Assembly (NCBI GenBank): GCA_900455155.1
Contig: UGUC01000002.1
Location: 2,437,012 to 2,501,011, forward strand
Length of the DNA stretch: 64,000 nt
From: Providencia stuartii
GTDB taxonomy: Bacteria; Pseudomonadota; Gammaproteobacteria; Enterobacterales; Enterobacteriaceae
Reading direction: 5' to 3'
Both the position numbers and the translations under genes were made by a program. Under the pieces are notes generated by a model. It searched no databases, was not told the origin of the DNA, and saw nothing but the letters and a program-made list of their open reading frames with translations. Below, piece after piece: positions 44,307 through 54,907 of this stretch (the stretch's first letter is position 1; every line of letters starts with the position of its first letter).

Positions 44307-47030
44307 ATGAATTACTTATACATTGTTTTTACAGATATCAGCGTGTCTGTTGAGTACAATAATAATAAATATGATTACACCTTTGACACCGTAAATAGTA
44401 CTTATCATGACTGGTTAAATATCGCTAAGAAAATAAATAGCGACTTTCAATTGATTGACGGTGGCGTTATACAATGGCCAGTCGATGACGATGGAAAAAA
44501 ATCTTATGTGATAAAAACACAAGATAATAAAACTATTGATGTCGCAAATTTATTTACAGAATCTCTTAATAAGCCATTTATTATTGAAAATATCAGGGAA
44601 GTAAATCAACAGGACAGCTTAGAGAGGAAATTCATTCATCGGGAAAAAGAAGTTACTTGGTCAATTGAGTATTCCGGTTTAACATCAGGGAAAGATGAGT
44701 ATTGCCAAGAGTCACTATTAACGGTGGCAAATGGGTATATTGGCCTGCGCGGTACATTACCGGAGATGACAGCGAGTCATGATTATTACCCTGCAACTTA
44801 TATTGCAGGCCTATATAATCAAGCAACCTCTCAAGTCAACGATCACCAAGTGGTCAACGAAGACTTTGTTAATGCACCGAATGGCCAGTTTATTTCGCTT
44901 AAAATCGGAGATGGCGACTACATTCATCCAAATAATGTAACCACACTTGCTCTAACCCGCCATTTAGATTTTAAAACCGGTGTCCTATCTTCTGACTGGC
45001 TTATTGAAACAACAGACGGGAAACAACTGAATATTCGCTGTTTCAAGTTTGCCAATATGGCAAATATGTCTCATTACTGCCTACATTACCAATTTATTCC
45101 GTTAAATTTTTCTGGCGAAATGACCCTTCTCACTCGCTTAGAAGGGAACACTTGTAATGCAGGAGTAGAACGATATCGTAGCCTAAATCAAAACCATTAC
45201 AGTGTGTTAGAAGGTGGTGCAAAGCAACAAAATGCTTATCTGTTAGCTCAAACTCATCAATCAAAAATAGGGATTGGCTTAGCATCCTCTCTTTGTGGTG
45301 ATTTCTTTTCACCACAAGACATTATTTGCCATTTTTCTGACTCAGTTGTTGAACAAAGTATCACATTCAATGCTCAGAAAAATACCCCCTATACTGTTGA
45401 AAAAAGTGTCGCGCTAACCACATCTACGGCTTACCCCGATAATTGGCAAGATGTTACGAAATGGGAACTTCCCGCTTGGCAAACCCAGTTAACAGAAACA
45501 AAACAAGCATGGCAAACTTTATGGGATGAAGCTGATATTGCAGTATCAGGGGATTTAATGACGCAAAAATTATTACGTCTACATACCTACCATTTACTTT
45601 CATCAGCGTCACCGTTTAGTAACGAAAAAAATAAACTTGATGTTTCCGTCACCGCACGAGGGCTACACGGAGAAGCTTATCGAGGGCATATTTTTTGGGA
45701 TGAGATTTTCATTTTCCCATTTTATATCATGCACTTCCCTAATACCGCTCGCCAACTTTTACTCTATCGTTATCGCCGATTAGAAGCTGCCCGACTCGCA
45801 GCGAAGGCCGCCGGTTTCCAAGGCGCTATGTTCCCATGGCAGTCAGGTCACGATGGTACAGAGCAAACTCAAGTTCTGCATTTAAATCCATTATCTGGTC
45901 AGTGGGATCCTGACCACAGTTGTCGCCAACGCCATGTTTCATTAGCCATCGCTTACAACGTGTGGCTATATTGGCGTAATACCCTTGATAACCCATTTAT
46001 GGAAGAGTATGGCTTAGAGCTGCTCAATGACATCACGTTATTTTGGCTTAGCCTATGTCAGTGGGATGAGCAAGACCAACGTTTTCATATCAGTGGCGTC
46101 ATGGGCCCCGATGAATTTCATGAAAAATATGCCGATACTCAAGAAGGCGGCCTAAAAGATAATGCCTATACCAATTTAATGGTGGCGTGGCTTTTCAATG
46201 AGATGACGACGCTGTATCGCGATAAACGTTTTACTGACAAATTATCTGAATTTGGTTTTTCTGCAAATACGCTCGACAAGCTCTGCCAAATTAAAACGCA
46301 GCTCGCTGTCACGCTAAATCAAGATGACGTTATTGAACAATTTGCAGGCTACTTTGCGTTAGATGATCTCGACTGGGAAAGCTATCGCCAGAAGTATGGC
46401 AATATTTACCGAATGGATCGGATCCTACGTAAAGAAAATAAATCAGCAGATGATTTCAAAGTCGCTAAACAAGCCGACACACTCATGTTGTTTAATAACT
46501 TAGATAAAACAACTGTGAAATCTTTAATTGAATCTCTGGGCTACTCATTATCTGAAAGCTTTGCGGAGAAAAATCTACATTATTACCTTGAACGCACCTC
46601 TCATGGCTCAACCTTATCGCGCATTGTTCATGCTTATTTAGCCGAACAAATACAGCTCCATGACCTATCGTGGCAACTCTATCAGGATGCCTTGTACTCA
46701 GATTACAACGATATCCAAGGTGGAACGACGGCTGAAGGCATACATACCGGAGTGATGGCAGCGACTTTAAATACTACGATCATGGCTTACGCTGGTGTCG
46801 ATATTCGACAAGATATTCTTAATATCGCGCCTTCGTTACCTAAACAGTGGCAAGGGCTGAGTTTTAAATTAAGACACCAATGTGTTTTGTTCCACATCAG
46901 GGTAACTCATAACAATATTACGGTGATGAGTGATAAAGCATGCACAATATCAATCAATAACCACCTCTATAGCCTTGTTCCTAATACACCTTTTTCCTTA
47001 AATTCTAATGAGGGTAACGCTAATGGTTAA
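44307..47030 (+). CDS. GH65 sugar phosphorylase, probably trehalose-6-phosphate phosphorylase, 907 aa
   Basis: Glycoside hydrolase family 65: N-terminal super-sandwich from about residue 115, (alpha/alpha)6 barrel with RGLHGEAYRGHIFWDEIF, general acid Glu in SGVMGPDEFHEKYADTQEGG, phosphate-site region ERTSHGSTLSRIVHAYL and DIQGGTTAEGIHTGVMAAT. Paired with a trehalose PTS and beta-phosphoglucomutase, so the likely reaction is trehalose-6-phosphate + Pi to beta-glucose-1-phosphate + glucose-6-phosphate, as in lactococci. No treC is present. The first about 110 residues (MNYLYIVFTDISVSVEYNNN...) are an extension not found in the 750-residue family members I know. The stop overlaps the next gene. 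Confidence 0.85.
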   Translation: MNYLYIVFTDISVSVEYNNNKYDYTFDTVNSTYHDWLNIAKKINSDFQLIDGGVIQWPVDDDGKKSYVIKTQDNKTIDVANLFTESLNKPFIIENIREVNQQDSLERKFIHREKEVTWSIEYSGLTSGKDEYCQESLLTVANGYIGLRGTLPEMTASHDYYPATYIAGLYNQATSQVNDHQVVNEDFVNAPNGQFISLKIGDGDYIHPNNVTTLALTRHLDFKTGVLSSDWLIETTDGKQLNIRCFKFANMANMSHYCLHYQFIPLNFSGEMTLLTRLEGNTCNAGVERYRSLNQNHYSVLEGGAKQQNAYLLAQTHQSKIGIGLASSLCGDFFSPQDIICHFSDSVVEQSITFNAQKNTPYTVEKSVALTTSTAYPDNWQDVTKWELPAWQTQLTETKQAWQTLWDEADIAVSGDLMTQKLLRLHTYHLLSSASPFSNEKNKLDVSVTARGLHGEAYRGHIFWDEIFIFPFYIMHFPNTARQLLLYRYRRLEAARLAAKAAGFQGAMFPWQSGHDGTEQTQVLHLNPLSGQWDPDHSCRQRHVSLAIAYNVWLYWRNTLDNPFMEEYGLELLNDITLFWLSLCQWDEQDQRFHISGVMGPDEFHEKYADTQEGGLKDNAYTNLMVAWLFNEMTTLYRDKRFTDKLSEFGFSANTLDKLCQIKTQLAVTLNQDDVIEQFAGYFALDDLDWESYRQKYGNIYRMDRILRKENKSADDFKVAKQADTLMLFNNLDKTTVKSLIESLGYSLSESFAEKNLHYYLERTSHGSTLSRIVHAYLAEQIQLHDLSWQLYQDALYSDYNDIQGGTTAEGIHTGVMAATLNTTIMAYAGVDIRQDILNIAPSLPKQWQGLSFKLRHQCVLFHIRVTHNNITVMSDKACTISINNHLYSLVPNTPFSLNSNEGNANG

Positions 47031-47670
47031 AGGACTCATATTTGATCTTGATGGTGTTATTGTTGATACCGCCGGTTACCATTATTTAGCTTGGAAAAAG
47101 CTGGCTAGCGAAATCGGAATTGAAATTGATGAACAATTCAACCAATCCTTAAAAGGAATCAGCCGTGTAGAGTCATTAGATAAAATTTTACGCCATGGTA
47201 ATAAGCAAAATTCATTTTCTATTGAAGAGAAAAATATGCTCTCTGAAAGGAAAAATGAATATTATCTAAAGTTACTTGATAACATTAGCCCAAAAGATAT
47301 TTTACCCGGCGTATTAGATTTAATTAAGCAGGCTAACCAATACAATATACCTTGTGTTATTGCCTCTGCATCCCAAAATGCGCCAACTATATTGAAAAAA
47401 TTGGCTATAGAGCACTATTTTCAATCTATTGTTGATCCTAAGTCATTAAAACAAGGTAAACCCGATCCTGAAATCTTTTTAAAAGCAGCGCAGCTCATTG
47501 ATGTGCCTGCTCAGTATTGTGTTGGTTTTGAAGATTCAATGGCAGGAATACAAGCCCTTAAAAAAGCGAGGATTTATGCTATTGGTATTATCGCTGAAGG
47601 CCCACTGCCTGAAGCTGATCGTGAAGTGCACTCATTAACTGAAATAGACATACATACACTAATCAAATAA
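47023..47670 (+). CDS. pgmB: Beta-phosphoglucomutase, HAD family, 215 aa
   Basis: Converts beta-glucose-1-phosphate to glucose-6-phosphate. Nucleophile motif FDLDGVIVDTAGYHYLAWKK, cap-domain substrate-specificity loop near KGISRVESLDKIL, motif II ASASQNAPTIL, motif III Lys in KQGKPDPEIFLKA, and GFEDSMAGIQALKKA. ATG 47023 is inside the GH65 stop (ATGGTTAA overlap) and follows GAGGG, so it is preferred to the upstream frame start. Tight coupling with the phosphorylase supports the pathway call. Confidence 0.92.
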   Translation: MVKGLIFDLDGVIVDTAGYHYLAWKKLASEIGIEIDEQFNQSLKGISRVESLDKILRHGNKQNSFSIEEKNMLSERKNEYYLKLLDNISPKDILPGVLDLIKQANQYNIPCVIASASQNAPTILKKLAIEHYFQSIVDPKSLKQGKPDPEIFLKAAQLIDVPAQYCVGFEDSMAGIQALKKARIYAIGIIAEGPLPEADREVHSLTEIDIHTLIK

Positions 47671-47725
47671 TAAATTATCGGATGGAAACTCTGTTTTCCA
47701 TCCAGATATAAACAAGGAATAAAGA

Positions 47726-49114
47726 ATGAAAACTAAACTATTAGCTACTGCTGTTAGCTTAGGATTAGCTATGCCTGTTATAACCGAAGCTAATACAAGT
47801 TCTCTATCAATAGAGCAACGTTTAGCGCTTTTAGAGCAAAGAACACTTGCTGCTGAAAAAAGAGCAGAACTTGCTGAACAAAAAGCAGCTAATTTAGAAA
47901 AAGCATTACAAAATCGTCAAGTTATTAATCAGCCAATCAATAATACAACAGCTACGACAAATCATACTGAAGCCCCACATTTAATCGAAACCAATAGCCA
48001 ATATGGCAAGCTTAAACTTTACGGTGATGTCGAATTTAATACTGATATTGCTAGTAAAAAAGGGCAACTGACCTCAGTAAATACTCAGGCAGGAAAAGAT
48101 AAAGATTTTGGTGATTATGATAAATGGGGAATTAATGGCCGTATTCTAATTGGACTTGATGGTGAGCGTTCTTTAAAGAATAACAACTATGCAGGCTTTT
48201 CCGTTCAACCACTCGCTAATATTAATGGACAAATTGGTTTAGATGATGCCAAATTCTACTTTGGTAAAAAAGAGAGTTGGCAAATAAAATTAGGCCGCTA
48301 TGAAGCCTACGATATGTTCCCATTAAATCAAGATACCTTTATTGAGTATTCAGGTAATACCGCGAATGATACCTATAGTGATGGCTTTGGCTATATCTAT
48401 ATGATGAAAGAGGGCCGAGGAAGAAGCAATAGTGGCGGCAGCATGATGTTTAATACTAAATACGATAATTGGTATTTTGAAACAAATCTATTAATCGAAG
48501 ATGGCACCAGTATCTTTACCGATGGCGAATACCATGGGCGAAAACAAATCAATAAGAAAAATGTTATCTATGTTCGACCTGTGATCGCTTGGAATAAAGA
48601 CAACTTTAAAGTAGCCGCCGCCATTGAAAGTAATGTTATTAAAAATGCTTATGGTTATGAAGATAAAAATACAGGTGAGTTTAAAAACCAATCTAAGCGT
48701 AATGGATATGGTTTAACTCTAGGTTGGAATAGCTTAAAAGATGATCCAACAAATGGTATCGACGTAAACTGGAGTACGGCTTATTTAGATGCTAGCAATG
48801 AAACAGATTTTACTACTGGTGCCAATATTTTATGGCGCCGCTTGCAGCTGGGTTATATTTACGCTCATAATGATATCAAGTCCTACGCATTAAATTATGA
48901 TAGTGACATCGATAATGAAGTTATTTTTGGTCCAGGAAAATATGATATTCACACTTTATATACTTCATATGAGTTACCAAACATACTTGATATGGATAAT
49001 TTTAAAATTTATATCGGCGCTTACTACTCTGTAATTGATGGAAAAGATATCGAAGTGAAAAATAGCGATAAAGATCGTTATGGCTCCAGAGTCAGATTTA
49101 AATACTTATTCTAA
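47726..49114 (+). CDS. Outer-membrane carbohydrate porin (RafY/ScrY-like), 462 aa
   Basis: Signal peptide MKTKLLATAVSLGLAMPVIT, then a periplasmic coiled coil (residues about 30-70, EQRTLAAEKRAELAEQKAAN), then a beta-barrel from about residue 95 (GKLKLYGDVEFNTDIASKKG) ending in aromatic strands with terminal Phe (VRFKYLF), as outer-membrane proteins do. Coiled-coil N-terminus plus barrel is the ScrY/RafY design. Last gene of the tre operon; presumably takes up trehalose or larger glucosides. Confidence 0.88.
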   Translation: MKTKLLATAVSLGLAMPVITEANTSSLSIEQRLALLEQRTLAAEKRAELAEQKAANLEKALQNRQVINQPINNTTATTNHTEAPHLIETNSQYGKLKLYGDVEFNTDIASKKGQLTSVNTQAGKDKDFGDYDKWGINGRILIGLDGERSLKNNNYAGFSVQPLANINGQIGLDDAKFYFGKKESWQIKLGRYEAYDMFPLNQDTFIEYSGNTANDTYSDGFGYIYMMKEGRGRSNSGGSMMFNTKYDNWYFETNLLIEDGTSIFTDGEYHGRKQINKKNVIYVRPVIAWNKDNFKVAAAIESNVIKNAYGYEDKNTGEFKNQSKRNGYGLTLGWNSLKDDPTNGIDVNWSTAYLDASNETDFTTGANILWRRLQLGYIYAHNDIKSYALNYDSDIDNEVIFGPGKYDIHTLYTSYELPNILDMDNFKIYIGAYYSVIDGKDIEVKNSDKDRYGSRVRFKYLF

Positions 49115-49130
49115 AAATTGAATTAAACAT

Positions 49131-49161
49131 TGAGTGGCTGATTTATCAGGTCAGCCACTCA
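49131..49161. terminator. Terminator between tre operon and cysH
   Basis: TGAGTGGCTGA / TCAGCCACTCA, 11-base perfect stem with a 9-base loop, between convergent units. Confidence 0.8.
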
Positions 49162-49177
49162 AGCTATTTGCAGTAAC

Positions 49178-49912
49178 TTACCCTTCATGAAGCCCACATT
49201 CGCGTTTAAGACCGAAAAAGCGGGTCTCTTCTTCACTCATACCAGGCTCCCATTTACGAGTGGTATGTGTATCACCAACAGATAAATACCCTTGCTCCCA
49301 AAGAGGGTGATAAGGCAAATCATATTTGGTCAGATATTCATGTACTTGGCGATTATTCCAATCAACCACTGGTAATATTTTAAATACCCCTTTACCGATA
49401 CTCAGTACGGGCAGCGTGGCACGACTCTTCGATTGCTCTCTACGCAGCCCCGAGAACCAACTTTGCGCTTTTAACTCCCGCAAAGCTCGATTCATCGGTT
49501 CAACCTTATTAATTTGATTGTATAGATCTATCCCCTCAGTTCCTTGTTCCCATAATTTGCCATAAATAGCTTCCTGCCACGCTGGAGATAATGGGGAGCG
49601 ATAAACTTGCAAATTCAAATGGAGTTCATCTTTTAACTCTTCAATGAAGATGTAAGTCTCAGGAAAAAGATACCCAGTATCCGTTAAAATAACAGGAATA
49701 TCGGGCATCACTTGTGTCACCATATGTAGCATGAGCGCCGCTTGTATGCCAAAACTGGATGACAATACAAATTTAGCGGGCAAATTATCTAATGCCCACT
49801 CGATTCGCTCAATAGCACTCAATTTTTCCAATTGCACATTCAATGCTGATAAATATTCAGCTTGTTGCACTTTATCTAATTTAAGTACTTCGGCAAGTTT
49901 GAGTTGACTCAT
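49178..49912 (-). CDS. cysH: PAPS reductase CysH, 244 aa
   Basis: Thioredoxin-dependent reduction of PAPS to sulfite. PP-loop-like [36 protein letters not shown], and the single active-site Cys in the C-terminal ECGLHEG. The start ATG overlaps the cysI stop by four bases. Last gene of cysJIH. Intact. Confidence 0.96.
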   Translation of the reverse strand: MSQLKLAEVLKLDKVQQAEYLSALNVQLEKLSAIERIEWALDNLPAKFVLSSSFGIQAALMLHMVTQVMPDIPVILTDTGYLFPETYIFIEELKDELHLNLQVYRSPLSPAWQEAIYGKLWEQGTEGIDLYNQINKVEPMNRALRELKAQSWFSGLRREQSKSRATLPVLSIGKGVFKILPVVDWNNRQVHEYLTKYDLPYHPLWEQGYLSVGDTHTTRKWEPGMSEEETRFFGLKRECGLHEG

Positions 49913-51639
49913 ACCGCCTCCTTCACTTCATAAAAATCGATAGCTGAATTCAGTACTGGTTTCACTACATTAGCGCGAATTAAGTAGTCGCCAAAACCTT
50001 CCTGATCTTCCCGCTCTTTTGCCCAACGACCAATCAAATTGTCTAAGATAGTTAAAATTTCCGCCGAACTAATATTCTCTCGATACATGCGCGGAATTCG
50101 AGTACCGATACGATTACCACCTAAATGTAAGTTATATCGGTCAATCGCTTTACCTACCAATCCAACTTCCGCCAGCATGGCTCGACCACAGCCATTTGGG
50201 CATCCTGTCACACGTAATACAATATGCTCGTTACCGATGCCGTGTGACGACATGATTTTTTCTACTTCACTGACAAATTCAGGTAAGAAGCGCTCTGCTT
50301 CCGCCATTGCTAATGGGCAGGTAGGGAAAGAAACACAAGCCATTGAGTTCTCACGCTGCAATGTCACCTCATCACTGATCAAACCATGTTCACGTGCAAT
50401 CGCTTCAATGCGCTCTTTTTCCGATTCAGGCACTCCCGCAACTATCAGGTTTTGATTCGCCGTTAAGCGAAAGTCTCCCTGATGAATTTTAGCTATTTCT
50501 GCAACACCTGTTTTTAGTGGTTTATTAGGCAAATCGATTAAACGACCATTTTCAATAAATAACGTGAGATGCCAACGATCGTCTATCCCTTTTAACCAAC
50601 CAATTTGATCACCACGTTGAGTAAACGCATAATGCCGAACTGACTCGAAGGTCACCCCAGAGCGTCTTTCAACTTCTTGTTTAAATGTTTCAACACCAAC
50701 ACGTTCCAGCGTGTATTTTGTTTTAGCATTTTTACGTTCTGTCCGATTCCCCCAATCACGTTGGGTTGTCACGATAGCTTCTGCAATCGCCAGCGTATCT
50801 TTCAAATAAATAAACCCAAACTCACTGGCTAATCGAGGGTAAGTCGCCGTGTCACCGTGAGTCATCGCAAGACCACCGCCCACTAACACGTTAAAGCCAA
50901 TTAACTCCCCATCTTGAGCAATCGCTACAAAGTTCATGTCATTGGCGTGTAAATCGACATCATTTAATGGCGGTATCACTACCGATGTTTTGAATTTACG
51001 AGGCAAATAGGTTTTCCCTAATATTGGCTCTTCATCCGTTGTTGCCACCTTTTCTTTATCAAGCCAAATTTCTGCATAAGCATTTGTTCGCGGCAGTAAA
51101 TGCTCCGATATTTTTTTCGCCCATTCATAAGCTTGTTGATGTAGCTCAGATTGAACGGGGTTAGAGGTACAAAGCACATTACGGTTCACATCGTTTGCCG
51201 TCGCTAATGCGTCAAGCCCCACATGATGTAACATTTGGTGTGCAGGCTTCACATCTCCCTTTAAAATACCGTGGAACTGGAAGGTTTGTCGGTTAGTGAT
51301 ACGCACGCTGCCATACAGCGTATGTTCTGATGCGAATCTATCGATATCTAACCACTGTTTAGGCGTAATGATGCCTCCGGGCAACCGGCAACGAAGCATC
51401 ATCGCATGGCGGGGTTCTAATTTTTGTTCAGCGCGCTCCGCTCGGATATCACGATCATCTTGTTGATACATCCCATGGAAACGAATTAGTAGGAAATTAT
51501 CCCCTTCAAATCCGCCACTTAATCCATTTTTGAGATCTTCTTTGATAGTTCCACGTAGATAATTACTCTCGTTTTTCATCCGTTCACTATCAGCCAGTTT
51601 GCCTTCTACGACCAAAGGCCCGTATTTTTTATCACTCAT
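49909..51639 (-). CDS. cysI: Sulfite reductase hemoprotein CysI, 576 aa
   Basis: Siroheme/4Fe-4S subunit reducing sulfite to sulfide. Cluster cysteines in [18 protein letters not shown] and [18 protein letters not shown]; siroheme-binding Arg/Lys-rich stretches ([31 protein letters not shown]). Intact. Its start overlaps the cysJ stop (TAATG). Confidence 0.97.
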   Translation of the reverse strand: MSDKKYGPLVVEGKLADSERMKNESNYLRGTIKEDLKNGLSGGFEGDNFLLIRFHGMYQQDDRDIRAERAEQKLEPRHAMMLRCRLPGGIITPKQWLDIDRFASEHTLYGSVRITNRQTFQFHGILKGDVKPAHQMLHHVGLDALATANDVNRNVLCTSNPVQSELHQQAYEWAKKISEHLLPRTNAYAEIWLDKEKVATTDEEPILGKTYLPRKFKTSVVIPPLNDVDLHANDMNFVAIAQDGELIGFNVLVGGGLAMTHGDTATYPRLASEFGFIYLKDTLAIAEAIVTTQRDWGNRTERKNAKTKYTLERVGVETFKQEVERRSGVTFESVRHYAFTQRGDQIGWLKGIDDRWHLTLFIENGRLIDLPNKPLKTGVAEIAKIHQGDFRLTANQNLIVAGVPESEKERIEAIAREHGLISDEVTLQRENSMACVSFPTCPLAMAEAERFLPEFVSEVEKIMSSHGIGNEHIVLRVTGCPNGCGRAMLAEVGLVGKAIDRYNLHLGGNRIGTRIPRMYRENISSAEILTILDNLIGRWAKEREDQEGFGDYLIRANVVKPVLNSAIDFYEVKEAV

Positions 51640-53445
51640 TAGTAGACATCCCTCTGATAACGGCGCTCCACGCGCAGCTCACTTAAAAATTCATCTGCCG
51701 ATTCGCTATCCATGTTTCCGTATTGACTGATAATCTCCAGCAACACCTGCTCCACATCCCGAGCCATGTGATTCGCATCACCGCAGACATAGATATGTGC
51801 CCCTTCTTCAATCCAGTGCCAAACTTCCTCACCTTGTTCACGCAACTTATCTTGCACATACACTTTTTGTGCTTGATCTCGGGACCAGGCCAATGAAATA
51901 TTGGTCAACAAACCTTCTTTGACATAGCGTTGCCATTCCACTTGGTAGAGAAAATCTTCAACAAAATGTGGATTACCAAAAAACAACCAGTTCTTACCGG
52001 TCGCTTCCTCATGATCGCGTTGCTGCATAAATGCACGGAACGGTGCGATGCCAGTACCGGGGCCTATCATGATGACAGGTTTTGTACTGTCGGCTGGAAG
52101 ACGGAAATTATCATTGTGTTCAATAAAAATACGCAGTTCATCACCTTCTTTTAGGCGATCAGCCAAAAAGCCAGAAGCACCACCTGTACGAGCACGACCA
52201 TCAATGTCATAACGTACAACGCCGACAGTAATATGCACCTCATCTTCTGTTTCCGCCTGTGAAGATGCGATTGAATACAACCGTGGGGTCAATGGTCGAA
52301 GAAGCTCAACAAACTCTTGAGCGGTAGGCTGAGCGGCAGCTTGTCTCACCATATCAACAATGGGAGTATTTTGTGCATAGTGCAAAAGTGCCTGCTTATC
52401 ACTTATTAACCCCAATAAGGTCTCATCTTTTGACAAGTTGGCATATTTTTCAACAATAAGAGGGGTGTTTTGTGTCAACTCTAAATGGTGAGTCAGTGCA
52501 TCACGTAGTGTGTATGATTGTTCAGCCACTTGAACCTTTTCATCACCGGTTAACCATAATAAACCGATAAGCTCCTCAACAAGAGCAGGATCATTATCAA
52601 ACCACACCCCAAGCGCATCACCAGGCTGATAGCGTAACCCTGAATCCCCCAAATCAATCTCAATATGGCGAACATCTTTTAGTGATCCGCGCCCTGTGAT
52701 CTTCTGATTGACCGATAAAGATGCGGTAAGTGGCGACGTCTTAGTGTAAGGTGATGAATGAATTTCATCTACGCTCCCTACCTGAGCCGCAACAAGTTGA
52801 TGAGTACTTTGCGTTGGCACTCGCGCTTTAAGTAATTGGCTCAGTTCCTCAATCCATGCATCTGCAATTGCTTGATACTCTACATCGGCATCAATACGTG
52901 CAAGTAATGGCTTGGCGCCTAATTGAGCCAGCTGCGTATCAAAATCTTTACCAGCTTGACAGAATTTCTCATAGGAAGAGTCGCCTAATGCAAAAACAGC
53001 GTATGCCGTTTCATTCAGGCTTGGAGCCTTTTTGGAGTGCAAATATTTATATAATGCAACCGCCTCCTCAGCAGGCTCGCCTTCTCCTTGTGTTGATGCA
53101 ACTATCACCAAATATTTTTTCTTGCGCGATCTGCTTAAATTTATAATCTCCTGCATTCACTAAATTCACATTGAGCTTTTCGCTGAGCAACTTTTCTCTA
53201 AGTTGTTCAGATAAACGGCGCGCGTTGCCAGTTTGTGAAGCAGAAATGATTGTAATCGTTTCGTCCTGTGGCACGGGAGCACTCACAGGTGTGCTAGTCA
53301 CTGTATTTTGGTTTACCATTCCCCACAAATATCCAGACAACCAAGCTAATTGGTGAGATGAAAAATCATCCACGGCTGTCTGTAAGCGTGCAAGTTGCTC
53401 CATAGATATTGGCAATGCCGAAATTGGAGACTGTTTTTTTGTCAT
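51639..53445 (-). CDS. cysJ: Sulfite reductase flavoprotein CysJ; frame broken once
   Basis: NADPH-dependent FAD/FMN subunit. FMN flavodoxin domain ([20 protein letters not shown]), FAD domain with [19 protein letters not shown], and NADPH domain [20 protein letters not shown] ending [11 protein letters not shown] 6-T run at 53115-53120 is one base too long (IAQEK then [18 protein letters not shown]). Repaired length 601. First gene of cysJIH, divergent from queD across about 240 bases; an inverted repeat TTATAACC/GGTTATAA is at 53450-53510 in that gap. CysB control is expected, not shown. Confidence 0.94.
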
Positions 53446-53682
53446 TATCTTATAACCCCAGAGTTGCTCATCATAAATTACTACCCCGATAGTTTGTCAG
53501 GTTATAACACCCTTTCGTAACGGGATAAGAAACGATCGCCATAACTAATAGCTAAAAAGCCTAATGAAAATAGTTAGTGAATCATACTCATAAAAATGGT
53601 TAGTGATAATTCGACAAAATAAGATGCTCGGAGTACAAATTACAGTAGAATACGCTGCATTTCGATTTATAAGGAGTTAGTT

Positions 53683-54045
53683 ATGAGAACAAGCATCTAT
53701 AAAGATTTTCATTTTGAAGCGGCACACAAACTTCCCTATGTACCTGAAGGTCATAAATGCGGTCGCCTCCATGGCCATTCTTTCATGGTAAGATTAGAGC
53801 TGACAGGCGAAGTCGAGGAAAAAAGTGGATGGCTTATCGATTTTAGTGATGTCAAAAAAGCATTTAAGCCAATTTTAGATCAACTCGACCATTATTACTT
53901 AAATGATATTGAAGGCCTCGAAAATCCAACCAGCGAGGTGCTGGCAAGCTGGATTTGGCATAAAACCAAACCCCTCTTACCATTACTCAGTGCCGTGACA
54001 GTGAAAGAAACCTGTAATGCTGGCTGTATTTACCGCGGCGAATAG
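53683..54045 (+). CDS. queD: 6-carboxy-tetrahydropterin synthase QueD, 120 aa
   Basis: Queuosine/7-deazaguanine pathway enzyme. Zinc-site histidines and catalytic residues in [20 protein letters not shown] and [12 protein letters not shown], and Glu in [19 protein letters not shown] preceded by AAGGAGTTAGTT, an excellent ribosome binding site. Convergent with queE, next step of the same pathway. Confidence 0.96.
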   Translation: MRTSIYKDFHFEAAHKLPYVPEGHKCGRLHGHSFMVRLELTGEVEEKSGWLIDFSDVKKAFKPILDQLDHYYLNDIEGLENPTSEVLASWIWHKTKPLLPLLSAVTVKETCNAGCIYRGE

Positions 54046-54079
54046 ACACTTTCTGGTATGCCGTGTTCAACGCGGCACA

Positions 54080-54751
54080 TCAGGCGATATTAAGATATTT
54101 ATGGGTTTGAATAGAAAGACGCCAATTTCGCGCAATACACGTATCGATACATAACTTGGTTGCTAAGCTTTTTTGGCTAATAGGCTGTAATGCAACAACT
54201 GGCGCATGTTTTTCGGTTCGTTTTGCCAACAATTTATCCAACTCTTCAATGTCTTTTTCACGCGCAACAGGGTGCTTGATTTCATTTGCTCGGTTAATTG
54301 ATTCCGTAAGCACCTGTAATCCCCCTTTCATCCCCACTTTTGGTGATACCGTTACCCATGTTTTATCTGAGCATTGAATAGGATAAGTGCCACTCGTTTC
54401 AATTTGGCACTGATAGCCTTGATTTTCTAACTCACACGTTAAAGGAAGCAGATCGTAAATACACGGCTCTCCCCCTGTGATAACAATATGTTTAGCTGTA
54501 TACCCTTGTTTTTTCATGAGGTTGATTAATTCATGACTATCCGCCAGCGCCCATGTATCTGTATCAACGGTTTTTAGTGCAATATCACCAAGTGTTGTTG
54601 CTTTGCTCTCTTCTTTCTCCCAAGTATGTTTGGTGTCGCACCAACTGCAACCCACTGGGCAGCCTTGCAAGCGAATAAAAACAGCAGGAACACCGGTGAA
54701 CACACCTTCACCTTGTAATGTTTGAAAAATTTCATTGATTGGGTAATTCAT
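54080..54751 (-). CDS. queE: 7-carboxy-7-deazaguanine synthase QueE, 223 aa
   Basis: Radical SAM enzyme producing CDG. Cluster motif CPVGCSWCDTKHTWEKEE (the spacing of the E. coli type, not the canonical CxxxCxxC), ITGGEPCIYDLLPL, ETSGTYP, and C-terminal IARNWRLSIQTHKYLNIA. The ATG at 54751 (MNYPINEIFQTLQGEGVFTG) gives 223 residues, as in E. coli; two ATGs further upstream add 7 residues. Confidence 0.95.
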   Translation of the reverse strand: MNYPINEIFQTLQGEGVFTGVPAVFIRLQGCPVGCSWCDTKHTWEKEESKATTLGDIALKTVDTDTWALADSHELINLMKKQGYTAKHIVITGGEPCIYDLLPLTCELENQGYQCQIETSGTYPIQCSDKTWVTVSPKVGMKGGLQVLTESINRANEIKHPVAREKDIEELDKLLAKRTEKHAPVVALQPISQKSLATKLCIDTCIARNWRLSIQTHKYLNIA

Positions 54752-54907
54752 CGCACTCTCTGGCATTGTCATCTTAATACGTATTATATCGCAGATATCT
54801 ATCCGCGGTTAACCCACTTTATGGTAATGTAAACAGCTTGGATTTGATAAAGCACATCTGATTAAAAAAACCGAAACGATATTCGGTAATTAAAGACAGG
54901 ACAAAAA

